Assembly: GCF_003946605.1 (NCBI RefSeq) | Contig: NZ_RHOQ01000004.1 | Span: forward strand, 1 to 64,000 | Reading direction: 5' to 3' | DNA: 64,000 nt | DNA from: Companilactobacillus baiquanensis | GTDB lineage: Bacteria; Bacillota; Bacilli; Lactobacillales; Lactobacillaceae | In this document: one piece after another, positions 8,160-18,976 of the stretch | Numbering within the stretch: the first letter of the stretch is position 1 | Layout of the letters: each line of letters opens with the position of its first letter | The notes under the pieces: generated by a model | The model's input: only the letters and a program-made list of their open reading frames with translations | The model's database searches: none | What the model was told of the DNA's origin: nothing | Translations under genes and position numbers: made by a program

Positions 8160-8195
8160 AGGGCCAATAATCCAATCCGATTATTGACCCTTTTT
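8160..8195 (+). terminator. Terminator of the exporter operon (dispersed hairpin family, copy A)
   Basis: AGGGcCAATAATC pairs with GATTATTGaCCCT, then TTTTT. It may also slow transcription of the convergent TMEM175-like gene. The CAATAATC/GATTATTG core recurs in similar form at three other sites in the window. Confidence 0.8.
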
Positions 8196-8227
8196 GCTTA
8201 ACTATGATTCTGTAATTTATTTTTTCA

Positions 8228-8827
8228 TTAACTAAACAATTTGTCACTATCTTGATTAACGTTACCACCAACAAATATAACTTGAAATGCTATTAATAAC
8301 ATCTGTAATCTCGGCATGAAAATTAGGATCAATACCCAGACAATAATTTCAGCTCCAACAAATTTCCAGTTAGTTAAAAAACGATATATTTTCATATCAC
8401 GAATACTTGTAGCAATTTCTGTATGTCCGGCTTCTTCATTAGCTTTCGCAATTGCGTGAGTAAGATATGCATATGCAAGTGACCACAAGAAATATACTAT
8501 CGCGTAAAATATCTCTGGTCCCTGGGCATTCAAATTCCGCCCTATCCAAGCTGTTGCCACCGGAATAAATGATGTCGTAAACATCCATGTATTATTGATC
8601 CAAAAAATTTTCCTAGTAACAACCTTTGTTTTAGTAAACATATAATGATGATTGTACCAAGCAATCCCTATAAATAACCAGCCGACTGCATATGAGATCA
8701 TATACGGTATCTGCGGAAAAATAGCTGATAGCTTAGCTGAATCTGGTGTCTTAAATTCTAAAATCATGATCGTTAAAATAATTGCTATAACAGCATCTGT
8801 AAATGCCTCAACTCTAGATTTATTCAA
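8228..8827 (-). CDS. TMEM175-family (DUF1211) potassium channel-like membrane protein
   Basis: A 199-residue membrane protein with about six hydrophobic segments. The first helix, EAFTDAVIAIILTIMILEF, is the hallmark of the TMEM175/DUF1211 family, whose bacterial members form potassium-permeable channels. The true start is TTG at 8827, because the strong ribosome site AGGGAGGG lies inside the longer frame that begins at 8851. It is a single gene, downstream of the whiA operon terminator on the same strand and convergent with the exporter operon. Confidence 0.82.
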   Translation of the reverse strand: MNKSRVEAFTDAVIAIILTIMILEFKTPDSAKLSAIFPQIPYMISYAVGWLFIGIAWYNHHYMFTKTKVVTRKIFWINNTWMFTTSFIPVATAWIGRNLNAQGPEIFYAIVYFLWSLAYAYLTHAIAKANEEAGHTEIATSIRDMKIYRFLTNWKFVGAEIIVWVLILIFMPRLQMLLIAFQVIFVGGNVNQDSDKLFS

Positions 8828-8877
8828 AAAAATCCCTCCCTGAAAAGTCAATTAATTATAGCAATTTTCAAAAAAAT

Positions 8878-8929
8878 AAAAAGGTCGACACGTGAAATTT
8901 TTAATTTTTCACAAGTGTTGACCTTTTTT
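8878..8929 (-). terminator. Terminator of the rapZ-yvcK-whiA operon
   Basis: AAAAAGGTCgACAC pairs with GTGTtGACCTTTTTT, with a second A/T-rich stem inside. On the minus strand it ends in a U-run right after the whiA stop. Confidence 0.85.
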
Positions 8930-8932
8930 AAC

Positions 8933-9868
8933 TTATACTTGGGCGCTTTCAGCAATCTGATTTATTTTTCTTAAACGATGATTAATACCAGACTTGGAAA
9001 TTGCTCCACTAGGCACCATTTCTCCTAATTCTTTTAAGGATACTTCTGGATTATCCAGTCTCAATATCGCAATTTCTTGTAACTTTTGAGGCAGTGAATC
9101 AAGTCCAACTGTTGTTTGAAGATGTTTAATGTTATTGATCTGACGTTCCGCAGCTTCAACAGTTTTATTGATATTAGCATTCTCACAGTTAACTAAACGA
9201 TTTACTGAATTACGCATATCACGAACGATTCGGATATCTTCAAACTTGAGCATTGCATTAGTTGCACCGATAACTTGTAGAAAATCAGCGATCTTTTCTG
9301 CTTCCTTCAAATAAACGATGTAACCATTACGACGCTTAGTAATTCTAGCGTTCAATCCAAAATGATTCATCATTTTGGCAATACTTTCATTGTGAGATTC
9401 ATATAAAGAATAAATCTCTAAATGATAACGTGATGTTTCCGGATTATTAACACTTCCCGTTGCCAAAAAAGCACCTCTTAAATAAGATCTCATTCGCTGA
9501 TCTTCATTTAAAATATCTTTTGGAACATCTGTATTAATTGATAAACCAGTCTCATCTAAAATTCCTAAATCAGTCAAAACTTTATTCGTATCATATTTCA
9601 AACGAACCAAATACTGATTATTCTTTTTTAACTTCATTTTCTTACGAACCAAAAGTTCCGATTCCATCCCATATTTTTGCTTGATCAAAGAAAATATTCT
9701 TCTGGCAATGGCCGGATTTTCCGTCTGTGCGGTCAAAACAAAATGATGATTCTGTAAACTAAGCGAACCATTCATTCTCAAAAGTGCTGATAATTCAACA
9801 CGGGCATGTTCGGGATGAACTTCCAAACTAGTGAGTTCCTTCTTTACTTCACTTGCATAAGAAGCCAC
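8933..9868 (-). CDS. whiA: DNA-binding protein WhiA
   Basis: A 311-residue protein of the WhiA family: an N-terminal LAGLIDADG homing-endonuclease-like domain without nuclease function, then a C-terminal helix-turn-helix (residues 225-305) with the conserved segment [13 protein letters not shown] and SGINHRLRK. In Firmicutes it affects cell division and chromosome segregation. The start is GTG at 9868, preceded by GAGGTGA, and it overlaps the yvcK stop by one base (TAGTG), so it is translationally coupled. Third gene of rapZ-yvcK-whiA. Confidence 0.95.
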   Translation of the reverse strand: MASYASEVKKELTSLEVHPEHARVELSALLRMNGSLSLQNHHFVLTAQTENPAIARRIFSLIKQKYGMESELLVRKKMKLKKNNQYLVRLKYDTNKVLTDLGILDETGLSINTDVPKDILNEDQRMRSYLRGAFLATGSVNNPETSRYHLEIYSLYESHNESIAKMMNHFGLNARITKRRNGYIVYLKEAEKIADFLQVIGATNAMLKFEDIRIVRDMRNSVNRLVNCENANINKTVEAAERQINNIKHLQTTVGLDSLPQKLQEIAILRLDNPEVSLKELGEMVPSGAISKSGINHRLRKINQIAESAQV

Positions 9869-10908
9869 TAGTGTCTCACCTCATTTTTTCTATTACCTGA
9901 TTGAAAGGCTAAATTTAAAATCTCTCTAGCAATTTTATTTCCATCATGAAAGGCACCTTTATCATGCAAAGATAAAAAGTCATCTTGAATAACTCGACAT
10001 CCCATATCACGAAGGCCTTTAAAATCAGGTTTTACTTGTTTAATATATTCGTCATACTTTTTATGATCCATATAATTCTTAGGAATCTCACGAGTATTGA
10101 CAAGTACGGTATCGATATAATTACCACCCAAATGTTCGTTTAAAACATTCACATGATCTGCATCTGTAAATCCTTCTGTTTCACCAATTTGCGTCATAAT
10201 ATTACAAATATAAACGACTTCAGCTGGTGTCTGTCTAACCGCTTCACCTAAATCACTAATCATCAAATTAGGTAAAATACTGGTAAATAAACTACCAGGA
10301 CCTAATACGACCACATCGGCCTGCATAATTGAGGCAACGACTGGCAATAACGATTTAGGAACTTCCTTAGGATCATCTGAATCAGTTACCCAGACACGTT
10401 TAACATGCTTTCCAGAATGAGTGATCTCATGCTCCCCAGCAATCGTCGTCCCATCTGTGAATTCAGCATTTAATGTCAATTTAGTGTTGCTGGCCGGATA
10501 TACATGACCATCAACTTTCATCATTTTGGATAGTTCTTGAACAGCATCAAAAATGTTAGGTGACATTTCAGTAAGTGCAGCGATGATTAAATTTCCGATC
10601 GCATGTCCAGAAAAGAAATCATCGTTTGTATTAAAGCGATATTGAAAAACGTCTAAATCAACTTTAGGCAAATCTGACAAAGATGCTAAAACGTTTCTAA
10701 TATCCCCTGGCGGAACAACGTTAATGTAGTTTCTGATAATACCAGAAGATCCCCCATCATCTGCCACAGTAACGATTGCAGTAATATCCGCATCTTTATT
10801 TCTTAAACTATTTAATACAACTGGCAAACCAGTTCCCCCACCTATAACAACAACTTTTGGACGACGCCCCTTAACAACACGAACTATCCTATTTGTTGGC
10901 ATCTTCAA
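9868..10908 (-). CDS. yvcK: Gluconeogenesis factor YvcK (CofD-like)
   Basis: A 346-residue cytosolic protein of the CofD-like/YvcK family. The N-terminus has the nucleotide-binding [13 protein letters not shown] loop, then [10 protein letters not shown] and [12 protein letters not shown], all diagnostic. In Bacillus YvcK binds UDP-sugars and is needed for growth on gluconeogenic carbon sources and for normal cell wall synthesis. Its start overlaps the end of rapZ by 20 bases, and its stop overlaps the whiA start by one base. Confidence 0.95.
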   Translation of the reverse strand: MKMPTNRIVRVVKGRRPKVVVIGGGTGLPVVLNSLRNKDADITAIVTVADDGGSSGIIRNYINVVPPGDIRNVLASLSDLPKVDLDVFQYRFNTNDDFFSGHAIGNLIIAALTEMSPNIFDAVQELSKMMKVDGHVYPASNTKLTLNAEFTDGTTIAGEHEITHSGKHVKRVWVTDSDDPKEVPKSLLPVVASIMQADVVVLGPGSLFTSILPNLMISDLGEAVRQTPAEVVYICNIMTQIGETEGFTDADHVNVLNEHLGGNYIDTVLVNTREIPKNYMDHKKYDEYIKQVKPDFKGLRDMGCRVIQDDFLSLHDKGAFHDGNKIAREILNLAFQSGNRKNEVRH

Positions 10909-11803
10909 TTACCTTCTTTTGAGATTTGTCCATATCACGGTGACTAATATCGACATAGTATTTTTCTTTTAAATCGGTTCCTAGTCGTTGAGCAATCGCA
11001 ACTGATCGGTGTTGTCCACCAGTACAACCAATGGCTATTGTTAAACTAGTTTTACCTTCTTTTTTGTATCCTGGAACAATGTATTCAAATAAATCATATA
11101 ATTTTTTATAAAATGTTTCGGTCTGATCATCATTCATAACATAATCGTAAACCGGCTTATCTAATCCAGTTTTAGCTTTTAAGCTATCAATATAGTATGG
11201 ATTTTTTAAAAATCTAACGTCCATAACGATATCTGCATCAATTGGCAGACCATACTTAAATCCAAATGACATAACTTCAATATGAAATGTAGGTACGGCT
11301 GAACTTTCTTGAAAGTTAGAAAAAATTTCTTCACGCAATTGGCGCGGTGTTAAATCAGTTGTATCGATCTCTACTTGGGCACGACTTTTAATTTCTGATA
11401 AAAGTTCACGCTCTTTTTGAATACCGTCTAACAAACGACCTTCCATAGCTAACGGGTGGCTACGACGTGTTTCTTTATATCTTGAAACTAATTCTTCATC
11501 AGAAGCGTTCAAAAATAGGATCTTCATATTAACTTTTTGTTGTTTTTCTTGTTCATCCTCATCCATTTGTGAAACCATGGAAAATATTTCATCGTAAAAT
11601 GCCCGAGAGCGAATATCAACAACCAAAGCGACCTTATTTATCGTCCCAGATTCATGAACTAATTCCCAAAATTTAGGTAATAAATTAGGTGGCATATTAT
11701 CAATACAAAAATATCCTAAATCCTCAAAAGACTGCATAGCGACAGTTTTACCTGCACCACTCATACCAGTCACAATAACTAAATTAAGCACGTCCTTTGA
11801 CAT
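10889..11803 (-). CDS. rapZ: RNase adapter / nucleotide-binding protein RapZ (YvcJ)
   Basis: A 304-residue P-loop protein. The Walker A GMSGAGKT is at residues 13-20, and the C-terminal domain has the conserved [11 protein letters not shown] segment with its HRS metabolite site. E. coli RapZ senses glucosamine-6-phosphate and directs RNase E to a small RNA; the Firmicute homologue YvcJ hydrolyses nucleotides and affects competence. The ATG follows GAGGTG. First gene of the operon, with its own promoter at 11828-11856. Confidence 0.94.
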   Translation of the reverse strand: MSKDVLNLVIVTGMSGAGKTVAMQSFEDLGYFCIDNMPPNLLPKFWELVHESGTINKVALVVDIRSRAFYDEIFSMVSQMDEDEQEKQQKVNMKILFLNASDEELVSRYKETRRSHPLAMEGRLLDGIQKERELLSEIKSRAQVEIDTTDLTPRQLREEIFSNFQESSAVPTFHIEVMSFGFKYGLPIDADIVMDVRFLKNPYYIDSLKAKTGLDKPVYDYVMNDDQTETFYKKLYDLFEYIVPGYKKEGKTSLTIAIGCTGGQHRSVAIAQRLGTDLKEKYYVDISHRDMDKSQKKVIEDANK

Positions 11804-11827
11804 AAGTGCACCTCACATTCAGATATT

Positions 11828-11856
11828 AGCATACCACAACAGTCCTGGTGTGTCAT
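11828..11856 (-). promoter_or_regulatory. Promoter of rapZ-yvcK-whiA
   Basis: On the minus strand ATGACA (11851-11856) is 17 bases from TATGCT (11828-11833), with an extended -10 TGG. The ATG of rapZ lies 25 bases downstream. Confidence 0.6.
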
Positions 11857-11924
11857 TTTTAAGGACATACTAACTAATGAGAAAGTATGAAACTATATCT
11901 AACCGAAATTCTAGGACTAAAAAA

Positions 11925-11964
11925 ATAGGGTCAACAATCTTAAAAAGCAGATTATTGATCCTAT
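11925..11964 (-). terminator. Terminator of the short-chain dehydrogenase gene (hairpin family, copy B)
   Basis: ATAGGgTCAACAATCT pairs with AGATTATTGATCCTAT, then a U-run on the minus strand (A-run 11918-11924 on plus). It shares the core of the dispersed hairpin family. Confidence 0.8.
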
Positions 11965-11972
11965 AAAAATTC

Positions 11973-12689
11973 TTAATTAGGTAATTTTATTCCCGAAATA
12001 CTAGCAATTTTTTCTAAAAATTCATCTTGTAATGATACATTGTCGACTCTTTTATCATAGTCATCGGGTCTCATATGGTAAAAATATTTTCCAGTTACTT
12101 TAGGGTCATCTAAAGTAGCCAGCCAAACTTGACTAGTGTAACCTTCAATCAAATCATCATTAGCATTTGGCCCGCCCATCTTAGTTGGTACCCAGCCAGG
12201 ATCAACCGCGTTGACAGCTACTTGCCATTTTCTGCTAAGTGCTTTGGTTAACATTAAGATTTGTAATTTTGAAGAAGAATAGTCTGTATCATTTTCCAGA
12301 TTATCTAAATCAAGTTTAGCCCCTTTATGCATGCTTGAAGATATATAGATGATCCTCTTAGGCTTAGTAGTTAGTGCTGTCAGCATATACGGAGCTAAAA
12401 CATTAACTTTAAAAATACTTCTTTTATTATTTGAACTAATTCCAGCGTTATAGATAACCGTATCAAATGGACCTATTTCATTCATCTGCTTTGCCAGATT
12501 TTTAACTTCACTTTTAGATGCCAAATCGCCAATCAAAATTTCTTTTGCATATGGTACTTGAACACGTGCATCAATTGCCCGACTCTCATTTCTAGCATGA
12601 AGATACACATCATTACCGACTTTTATTAATTGTTTGGCTGCCAGCATCCCTAGACCATCTGTCGAACCAGTTATAAAAATTTTTGCCAT
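11973..12689 (-). CDS. Short-chain dehydrogenase/reductase
   Basis: A 238-residue cytosolic SDR oxidoreductase. It has the N-terminal dinucleotide-binding GSTDGLG, the NAG motif (YNAGIS), a Ser-rich strand ending IYISSS that supplies the catalytic Ser, and YSSSK as the catalytic YxxxK, followed by NAVDPGWVPT. The C-terminal part resembles the retinol dehydrogenase/WW-oxidoreductase-like SDRs. Substrate is unknown. It lies 46 bases downstream of uvrA without an obvious terminator between, so read-through from uvrBA is possible. The ATG follows GAGGTAAT. Confidence 0.88.
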   Translation of the reverse strand: MAKIFITGSTDGLGMLAAKQLIKVGNDVYLHARNESRAIDARVQVPYAKEILIGDLASKSEVKNLAKQMNEIGPFDTVIYNAGISSNNKRSIFKVNVLAPYMLTALTTKPKRIIYISSSMHKGAKLDLDNLENDTDYSSSKLQILMLTKALSRKWQVAVNAVDPGWVPTKMGGPNANDDLIEGYTSQVWLATLDDPKVTGKYFYHMRPDDYDKRVDNVSLQDEFLEKIASISGIKLPN

Positions 12690-12735
12690 TTAAATTACCT
12701 CGATCTATAAGAAAATTTTTAATTACAAAACTCTC

Positions 12736-15591
12736 TTATTTGTTCTTTGCTTCAATTGTACGCTTGGTATCACGTTCCAAAATAGGTTTTAAATATTGGC
12801 CAGTGTAACTTTCTTTAACCTTACAAATCTCTTCAGGTGTACCTGTGGCAACGATTTGGCCGCCGCCTTCTCCACCTTCAGGACCTAAGTCGATCACCCA
12901 GTCGGAAGACTTAATGACATCTAAATTGTGTTCGATAACTAAAACAGTGTTACCTTCATCAACTAAACGTTGCAATACCCCTAATAAGCGCTTGATGTCA
13001 TCTGTATGAAGTCCTGTTGTTGGTTCATCTAGAATGTAGAAATTACTACCGCTAGATTTTTTATATAGTTCAGAGGCTAATTTCATACGCTGAGCTTCAC
13101 CACCGGATAATTGCGTTGCTGATTGACCCATAGAAACATAGCCCAAACCAACATCAACAATTGTTTGTAGCTTTCTTCTGATCTTTGGAATATTACTAAA
13201 GAAATCTAAAGCATCTTCAACTTTCATATCTAAAACTTCAGCAATATTTTTACCCTTATATGTAACTTCAAGTGTTTCTGAATTATAACGTGTGCCATGA
13301 CAAACTTCACATGGTACGTAGACATCTGGCAAGAAATTCATTTCAATTTTAATAATTCCATCACCATGACAGTTCTCACAGCGTCCACCTTTAACGTTAA
13401 ATGAGAATCTGCCTTTTTTATATCCACGTAACTTAGCTTCATTAGTTTGTGCAAAAAGATCTCTAATATCATCAAATACGCCTGTATATGTTGCTGGATT
13501 ACTTCTTGGTGTACGTCCGATTGGACTCTGATCAATGGCAATCATTTTTTCAAGCTTGTCATATCCAGTAATTTTCTTATATTTACCAGGTTTATTAGAA
13601 TTACGATTCATTTTTTGTGCCAAAGCACGTTTCAAAATAGTATTTACTAAAGTAGATTTACCAGATCCGGAAACTCCGGTTACTGAAATAAACTTCCCTA
13701 ATGGGAATTTAACATTGATTTTCTTTAAATTGTTTTCTTCTGCACCGTAGACTTCAACAAAGTCACCATTACCAGGCTTTCTCTCCAAAGGTACTGGTAT
13801 AAACTTCTTACCCGATAAATATTTACCAGTTAAAGATTTAGCGCTGCGCATAACTTGTTTAGGTGTACCCGCAGCCACGATTTGTCCACCTTTTTCTCCG
13901 GCACCAGGACCTACATCGATCAAATAGTCGGCAGCTAACATCGTATCTTCGTCATGTTCAACAACAATTAAGGTATTACCGAGATCACGCATTTTCTTCA
14001 ATGAACTGATCAATCGATTATTATCTCTTTGATGCAGACCAATTGATGGTTCGTCCAAAATATACATAACGCCAGACAAATTAGAACCAATCTGTGTTGC
14101 CAAACGAATACGTTGTGCTTCACCACCAGATAAAGTACCAGCTGAACGAGATAAAGTTAAATAATCTAATCCGACATTTATTAAGAAGGTCAAACGATCG
14201 TCGACTTCTTTTAAAATAGGTTTAGCGATAACTGTTTTTTGTTCACCTAAGGTTATTGCCTTAAAGAATGGTAGTTCATCTTTGATAGACATATTAGATA
14301 CTTCTGCAATATCTTGACCGTTGACTTTAACAGCCAAGGCCTTCTCATTTAATCTCTTACCATGACAAACTGGACAAGTAAGTTCAGTCATATATTTACG
14401 CATTACTTCACGAGTGAAATCACTATTTGTTTCATGGTAACGGCGATTTATGTTAGGGATAACTCCTTCGAAAGGAACATCTACATCACGTACGTTTCCA
14501 AAATCATTCTCATAGTGAAAATGGAATGTCTTACCATCTGAACCATATAAAACAATATTTTTAGCACGATCTGATAACTTTTCAAAGGGAACATCCATAT
14601 CAATTTTAAATTCTTTACAAGCTTGTGCCAGCATTTGTGGATAGTATTGCGAACTAATTGGATTCCAAGGAATAATTGCTCCCTGTGCTAAAGTCACACT
14701 TTGGTCAGGAACTACAAGATCAATATCAACCTCAAGTTTGATTCCCAAACCATCACAATTATCACATGCTCCAAATGGGGCGTTAAATGAAAATAGTCTT
14801 GGCTCTAATTCACCAACAGTAAAACCACAAATTGGGCAGGCGTTTTTCTCTGAAAAGACCATCATGTCCTGACCAATAACATCAACATTCATATAGCCGT
14901 CAGATAAACGCAAGGCGGCTTCAACGGAATCAAATAAACGTGACTTAACATGGTCATTTATCACGATCCTATCGACAACAACATCAATATCATGTTTCTT
15001 ATTCTTATCTAGTTCAAGTTCTTCACCAACATCATGAACTTCGCCGTCAACTCTGATTCTGACATAGCCTTGTTTTTGAATTTGTGCTAAAGCCTTTTTA
15101 TGCTGACCACGTTTAGCCCTAATTACTGGAGATAATACTTGTAATTTAGTACCTTCATCTAATTTTAAGATTGCATCAACCATCTGTTGAGCTGATTGGC
15201 TTGTAATTACAGTCCCATCATTTGGACAGATTGGTGTTCCTACACGTGCCCACAATAAACGTAAATAATCATTTATTTCCGTGACAGTTCCCACAGTTGA
15301 ACGAGGATTTTTAGAAGTAGTCTTTTGATCGATCGAAATTGCTGGACTCAATCCATCAATTGAATCGACGTCAGGTTTATCCATTTGACCTAAAAATTGT
15401 CTAGCATATGATGACAAACTTTCAACATAACGACGCTGACCTTCTGCGTATAAAGTATCAAATGCTAACGAACTTTTTCCAGAACCTGATAAACCAGTCA
15501 TAACAACTAGTTTATTCCTAGGGATAGTTACATCAATATTTTTTAAGTTATGAGCTCTTGCTCCATGAATTACAATTTTATCATTTAACAT
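12736..15591 (-). CDS. uvrA: Excinuclease ABC subunit A
   Basis: A 951-residue DNA damage sensor of nucleotide excision repair. Two ABC ATPase modules are seen, with Walker [10 protein letters not shown] near residue 33 and GVSGSGKST near residue 640, each with an ABC signature ([11 protein letters not shown] and [11 protein letters not shown]). Zinc-binding CxxC pairs occur at CPICGF/CDNCDG and [14 protein letters not shown]. UvrA dimers load UvrB at lesions. The start is 2 bases after the uvrB stop, so the two are co-translated and share the LexA-controlled promoter upstream of uvrB. Confidence 0.98.
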   Translation of the reverse strand: MLNDKIVIHGARAHNLKNIDVTIPRNKLVVMTGLSGSGKSSLAFDTLYAEGQRRYVESLSSYARQFLGQMDKPDVDSIDGLSPAISIDQKTTSKNPRSTVGTVTEINDYLRLLWARVGTPICPNDGTVITSQSAQQMVDAILKLDEGTKLQVLSPVIRAKRGQHKKALAQIQKQGYVRIRVDGEVHDVGEELELDKNKKHDIDVVVDRIVINDHVKSRLFDSVEAALRLSDGYMNVDVIGQDMMVFSEKNACPICGFTVGELEPRLFSFNAPFGACDNCDGLGIKLEVDIDLVVPDQSVTLAQGAIIPWNPISSQYYPQMLAQACKEFKIDMDVPFEKLSDRAKNIVLYGSDGKTFHFHYENDFGNVRDVDVPFEGVIPNINRRYHETNSDFTREVMRKYMTELTCPVCHGKRLNEKALAVKVNGQDIAEVSNMSIKDELPFFKAITLGEQKTVIAKPILKEVDDRLTFLINVGLDYLTLSRSAGTLSGGEAQRIRLATQIGSNLSGVMYILDEPSIGLHQRDNNRLISSLKKMRDLGNTLIVVEHDEDTMLAADYLIDVGPGAGEKGGQIVAAGTPKQVMRSAKSLTGKYLSGKKFIPVPLERKPGNGDFVEVYGAEENNLKKINVKFPLGKFISVTGVSGSGKSTLVNTILKRALAQKMNRNSNKPGKYKKITGYDKLEKMIAIDQSPIGRTPRSNPATYTGVFDDIRDLFAQTNEAKLRGYKKGRFSFNVKGGRCENCHGDGIIKIEMNFLPDVYVPCEVCHGTRYNSETLEVTYKGKNIAEVLDMKVEDALDFFSNIPKIRRKLQTIVDVGLGYVSMGQSATQLSGGEAQRMKLASELYKKSSGSNFYILDEPTTGLHTDDIKRLLGVLQRLVDEGNTVLVIEHNLDVIKSSDWVIDLGPEGGEGGGQIVATGTPEEICKVKESYTGQYLKPILERDTKRTIEAKNK

Positions 15592-15593
15592 AA

Positions 15594-17603
15594 TTACTTC
15601 ATTTCCGCCTTTAATTCCAGAATCGTGTCACGTAAATTGGCCGCAGCCTCAAAATCAAGTTTTTTAGCTGCCGCTTCCATTTGCTCTTGTAAATTAGATA
15701 GCAATTCCTTTTGCTCTTTTTTAGTCATGTCTGTAAAGTCCAGATCATCATCAATTTTTTCAGTTTCAGATGCTTTGTTGTCAACTTTTTGGAACATTGA
15801 TATAGCGTCTCTGATCGGTTTAACAATTGTTTTTGGCGTAATGCCATGTTCTTCATTAAATGCCATTTGCAACTTACGACGACGAGCTGTCTTAGTTATT
15901 GCCGCTTTCATTGAATCGGTCTCTGAATCGGCATACATAATAACTCGACCGTGTTCATTACGAGAAGCACGTCCAATAATTTGTACCAATGATCTTTCAG
16001 CACGTAGAAATCCTTCTTTATCAGCATCAAGAATTGCAATCAATGAGACTTCCGGCACATCGATACCTTCACGAAGCAAATTGATTCCGATAAGTACATC
16101 GAATTTACCTAGTCGTAAATCACGAATTATTTTTGTTCGTTCAAGGGTTTTAATATCACTATGCAAATATTTAACTTTAATACCTAGATCTTTAAAGTAG
16201 TCTGTCAGATCCTCAGCCATTTTCTTAGTTAAAGTTGTGACAAAGACACGTTCATGTTTAGCAACACGATCGTTTATTTCACCAACTAAATCATCAATCT
16301 GTCCCATGATTGGACGAACCTCAATAACAGGGTCGAGCAGCCCAGTTGGTCGAATAATTTGTTCGGCAACGTGATTAGTTCTCTCCATTTCGTATGGACC
16401 TGGAGTTGCTGAAACATAAAGGATCCTATTGACATGTTCTTCAAATTCTTCTAGTTTCAGCGGACGGTTATCAAGCGCACTAGGCAATCTAAATCCATAA
16501 TTTACCAGCATCTGTTTTCTAGCACGGTCTCCGTTATACATCCCACGAATCTGCGGCATTGTAACGTGAGATTCATCGATCATAATATTGAAATCTTTAG
16601 GGAAGAAATCGATCAAAGTAAATGGAGGTTCACCTTCAGCACGACCTTCCATATGGCGAGAATAATTTTCAATACCAGATGTATAGCCCATTTCACGCAT
16701 CATCTCAATATCGTATTCAGTACGTTGTTTGATACGTTGTGCTTCTAGCAGTTTACCCTCTTTAGTAAACTTAGCTACTTGTACTTCCATCTCTTTTTGA
16801 ATCCTATCTAGAGCTTCTTCCATTTTTGAATCAGAGATCATAAAGTGAGTTGCTGGGAAAATACCAATATGATCCATTTGACCTTTGATCTCTCCAGTTA
16901 ATGCATCCATTTCGATAATTCTATCGATTTCATCCCCGAAAAATTCAATGCGAATCGCATTATCGTCTCGAGAAGCTGGGAAAATATCAACAACATCCCC
17001 GCGTACACGGAAACGTCCACGTTGAAAGTCAATGTCATTTCTCTCAAATTGATTATCAACTAATTCTTCCAATAGTTTATTACGAGAAAGTTCTTGACCC
17101 ACACGCAATGAAATAATGCTATCAGCGTATTCTCTTGGATCACCTAAACCGAAGATACAAGAAACTGAAGCCACAACAATAACATCATTTCTTTCTAAAA
17201 GTGAACTAGTAGCGGAGTGTCGTAATTTATCAATTTCGTCATTGATACTAGAATCTTTTTCGATATATGTATCACTCGAAGGAACATAAGCTTCTGGTTG
17301 ATAATAATCATAGTAACTAACAAAATATTCGACTGCATTATTAGGGAAAAATTCTTTAAACTCACCATACAACTGACCTGCTAAAGTCTTATTATGTGAA
17401 ATTATCAACGTCGGTTTATTAAGATTTTTGATTACATTAGCCATTGTAAAAGTTTTACCAGTACCAGTTGCGCCTTCTAGAATAACCTCTTTGTCACCAT
17501 CTTTAAAATCTTGTGTAATTTTTTCTATTGCTTGAGCTTGATCCCCAGCTGGTGAATACTTAGAAACCAAATCAAATTTGTTATCGTCTACTCGATCTAT
17601 CAC
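15594..17603 (-). CDS. uvrB: Excinuclease ABC subunit B
   Basis: A 669-residue helicase-like subunit of nucleotide excision repair. It shows Walker A GATGTGKT, the beta-hairpin [12 protein letters not shown] used for damage verification, helicase motifs ([18 protein letters not shown]), and a C-terminal UVR motif ([11 protein letters not shown]) that contacts UvrC. I place the start at GTG 17603, 7 bases after GGAGGG; an ATG at 17609 is too close to that ribosome site, and a GTG at 17633 has none. A LexA box lies in the promoter. Confidence 0.97.
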   Translation of the reverse strand: MIDRVDDNKFDLVSKYSPAGDQAQAIEKITQDFKDGDKEVILEGATGTGKTFTMANVIKNLNKPTLIISHNKTLAGQLYGEFKEFFPNNAVEYFVSYYDYYQPEAYVPSSDTYIEKDSSINDEIDKLRHSATSSLLERNDVIVVASVSCIFGLGDPREYADSIISLRVGQELSRNKLLEELVDNQFERNDIDFQRGRFRVRGDVVDIFPASRDDNAIRIEFFGDEIDRIIEMDALTGEIKGQMDHIGIFPATHFMISDSKMEEALDRIQKEMEVQVAKFTKEGKLLEAQRIKQRTEYDIEMMREMGYTSGIENYSRHMEGRAEGEPPFTLIDFFPKDFNIMIDESHVTMPQIRGMYNGDRARKQMLVNYGFRLPSALDNRPLKLEEFEEHVNRILYVSATPGPYEMERTNHVAEQIIRPTGLLDPVIEVRPIMGQIDDLVGEINDRVAKHERVFVTTLTKKMAEDLTDYFKDLGIKVKYLHSDIKTLERTKIIRDLRLGKFDVLIGINLLREGIDVPEVSLIAILDADKEGFLRAERSLVQIIGRASRNEHGRVIMYADSETDSMKAAITKTARRRKLQMAFNEEHGITPKTIVKPIRDAISMFQKVDNKASETEKIDDDLDFTDMTKKEQKELLSNLQEQMEAAAKKLDFEAAANLRDTILELKAEMK

Positions 17604-17674
17604 AGACATACCCTCCAAAGATAAAAAAGACACCTAACTCAAATATGAATTAGATGTAATTTGCGTTAGACACA

Positions 17675-17714
17675 ATTATATTGGTTCTATATTACCATAC
17701 CGAACATATTTTCG
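17675..17714 (-). promoter_or_regulatory. SOS-controlled promoter of uvrBA with LexA box
   Basis: The LexA/DinR box CGAAC-ATAT-TTTCG (17701-17714) matches CGAACnnnnGTTCG at 9 of 10 fixed positions. It covers the weak -35 (TTCGGT at 17699-17704) of a promoter with a perfect TATAAT at 17675-17680. LexA bound here would block uvrBA until DNA damage. Confidence 0.75.
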
Positions 17715-17722
17715 CCACTATC

Positions 17723-18967
17723 TTACCTGCTGGCACTAAGCCTTGGTAAATAGGCAAAGATAACTAAACCTATCAAAAATAGAATACTTAAAGAAGCGGC
17801 TCCAATCGTTGATTTACCAGTAATTTGCGTAACAATACCTACCAAAACTGGTCCCATGACAGCTGAGAATTTTCCTAAAATATTATAGAAGCCAAAGAAC
17901 TCACTACCAGAATTTTTGGGGATCAGACGTCCAAAATATGAACGGCTAAGCGCCTGAATACCACCCTGACTAGTCCCAACTAAAATTGCCAAGATCCAAA
18001 AATCCGTGGTTGTTTTTAATTTTAATGCGTACAGACAAATACAGAAGTATAAAATAATTCCAATAAAAATTCCCGTTCGAGTGGATGTTTTATTGGCAAG
18101 CCAACCGTAAAGAATCGAAAACGGAAAGGCAATCAATTGCACTACTAGTAGAACAATCATTAAAGTAGTTGTCGTAATTCCCATATCCATCCCAATAGAA
18201 GTTGCCATAGTAAAGATCGTATCAACTCCATCAATATAGAAGAAATACGCAACAAGGAACCAGGCAGCAGCTTTATATTTTTTAATATGCTTCAAGGTTT
18301 CAAAGACCCTTTTAAAACTAGATAAAAGTGGTTTCGAATTTGCTTTTAGTGAATATTTTTGATGAACATTTTTAATCAATGGAATATAAAAAATTATCCA
18401 CCAAGCAGCGGCTAAGGCAAAACTCCACCGGGCAACACCATAGCTACTTAACATACCAAAACCACTAGTCAATTGTAGCATCAGGAATAAAATGAACGCT
18501 AAAACGCCTCCAAGATAACCAAATCCATAACCATATGAGGACAATATATCCATATCTTTATCACTCGATACATCTGTTATAAAACTATCATAAAATAAAT
18601 TACCACCAGAGTAGCCAATAATTGATAGGATATAAACTCCCAAAAGCCAAGACCATTGTGTTGACGGTATAATACCCAGCAAAAAGGTCATACAGACTCC
18701 CAAAAGAGCAAAGATATTGAGCATTCTTTTTTTAGATTTAGGATAATCGGCTAAAGCTCCTAAAACAGGTGCTAGGATCGATACTAATAATGTTCCAAAA
18801 CTATTGGCATAGCCCCAATAAGCTGTGGCATTGGCTGGTGTAACGCCTCCATTTTGTGCAACGGACTTGAAGTAAACTGGCAACACTGCAGTAGTGACAA
18901 TAATTCCATATCCAGAATTAGCCCAATCATAAAAGATCCAGCTCCATTGCTGTTTATTAAATCTCAT
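17723..18967 (-). CDS. MFS transporter of the UMF1 / Atg22-like family
   Basis: A 414-residue membrane protein with about 12 hydrophobic helices. The opening WSWIFYDWANSGYG is the hallmark of the UMF1/Atg22-like family (DUF family related to yeast vacuole amino-acid effluxer Atg22). Bacterial members are mostly uncharacterised exporters. It starts 9 bases after the phosphodiesterase stop, with an AGGGGGAT ribosome site, so the two form one operon. The shared promoter carries an operator-like inverted repeat. Substrate might be a product of the phosphodiesterase; this is inference. Confidence 0.85.
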   Translation of the reverse strand: MRFNKQQWSWIFYDWANSGYGIIVTTAVLPVYFKSVAQNGGVTPANATAYWGYANSFGTLLVSILAPVLGALADYPKSKKRMLNIFALLGVCMTFLLGIIPSTQWSWLLGVYILSIIGYSGGNLFYDSFITDVSSDKDMDILSSYGYGFGYLGGVLAFILFLMLQLTSGFGMLSSYGVARWSFALAAAWWIIFYIPLIKNVHQKYSLKANSKPLLSSFKRVFETLKHIKKYKAAAWFLVAYFFYIDGVDTIFTMATSIGMDMGITTTTLMIVLLVVQLIAFPFSILYGWLANKTSTRTGIFIGIILYFCICLYALKLKTTTDFWILAILVGTSQGGIQALSRSYFGRLIPKNSGSEFFGFYNILGKFSAVMGPVLVGIVTQITGKSTIGAASLSILFLIGLVIFAYLPRLSASR

Positions 18968-18976
18968 AAAATCCCC

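Noticed and set aside
15625..16200. Long plus-strand open frames inside uvrB, uvrA, ftsK, pst and adhesin genes
   Set aside because: They lie opposite strongly conserved genes, lack ribosome sites, and have low-complexity products; they are shadow frames.
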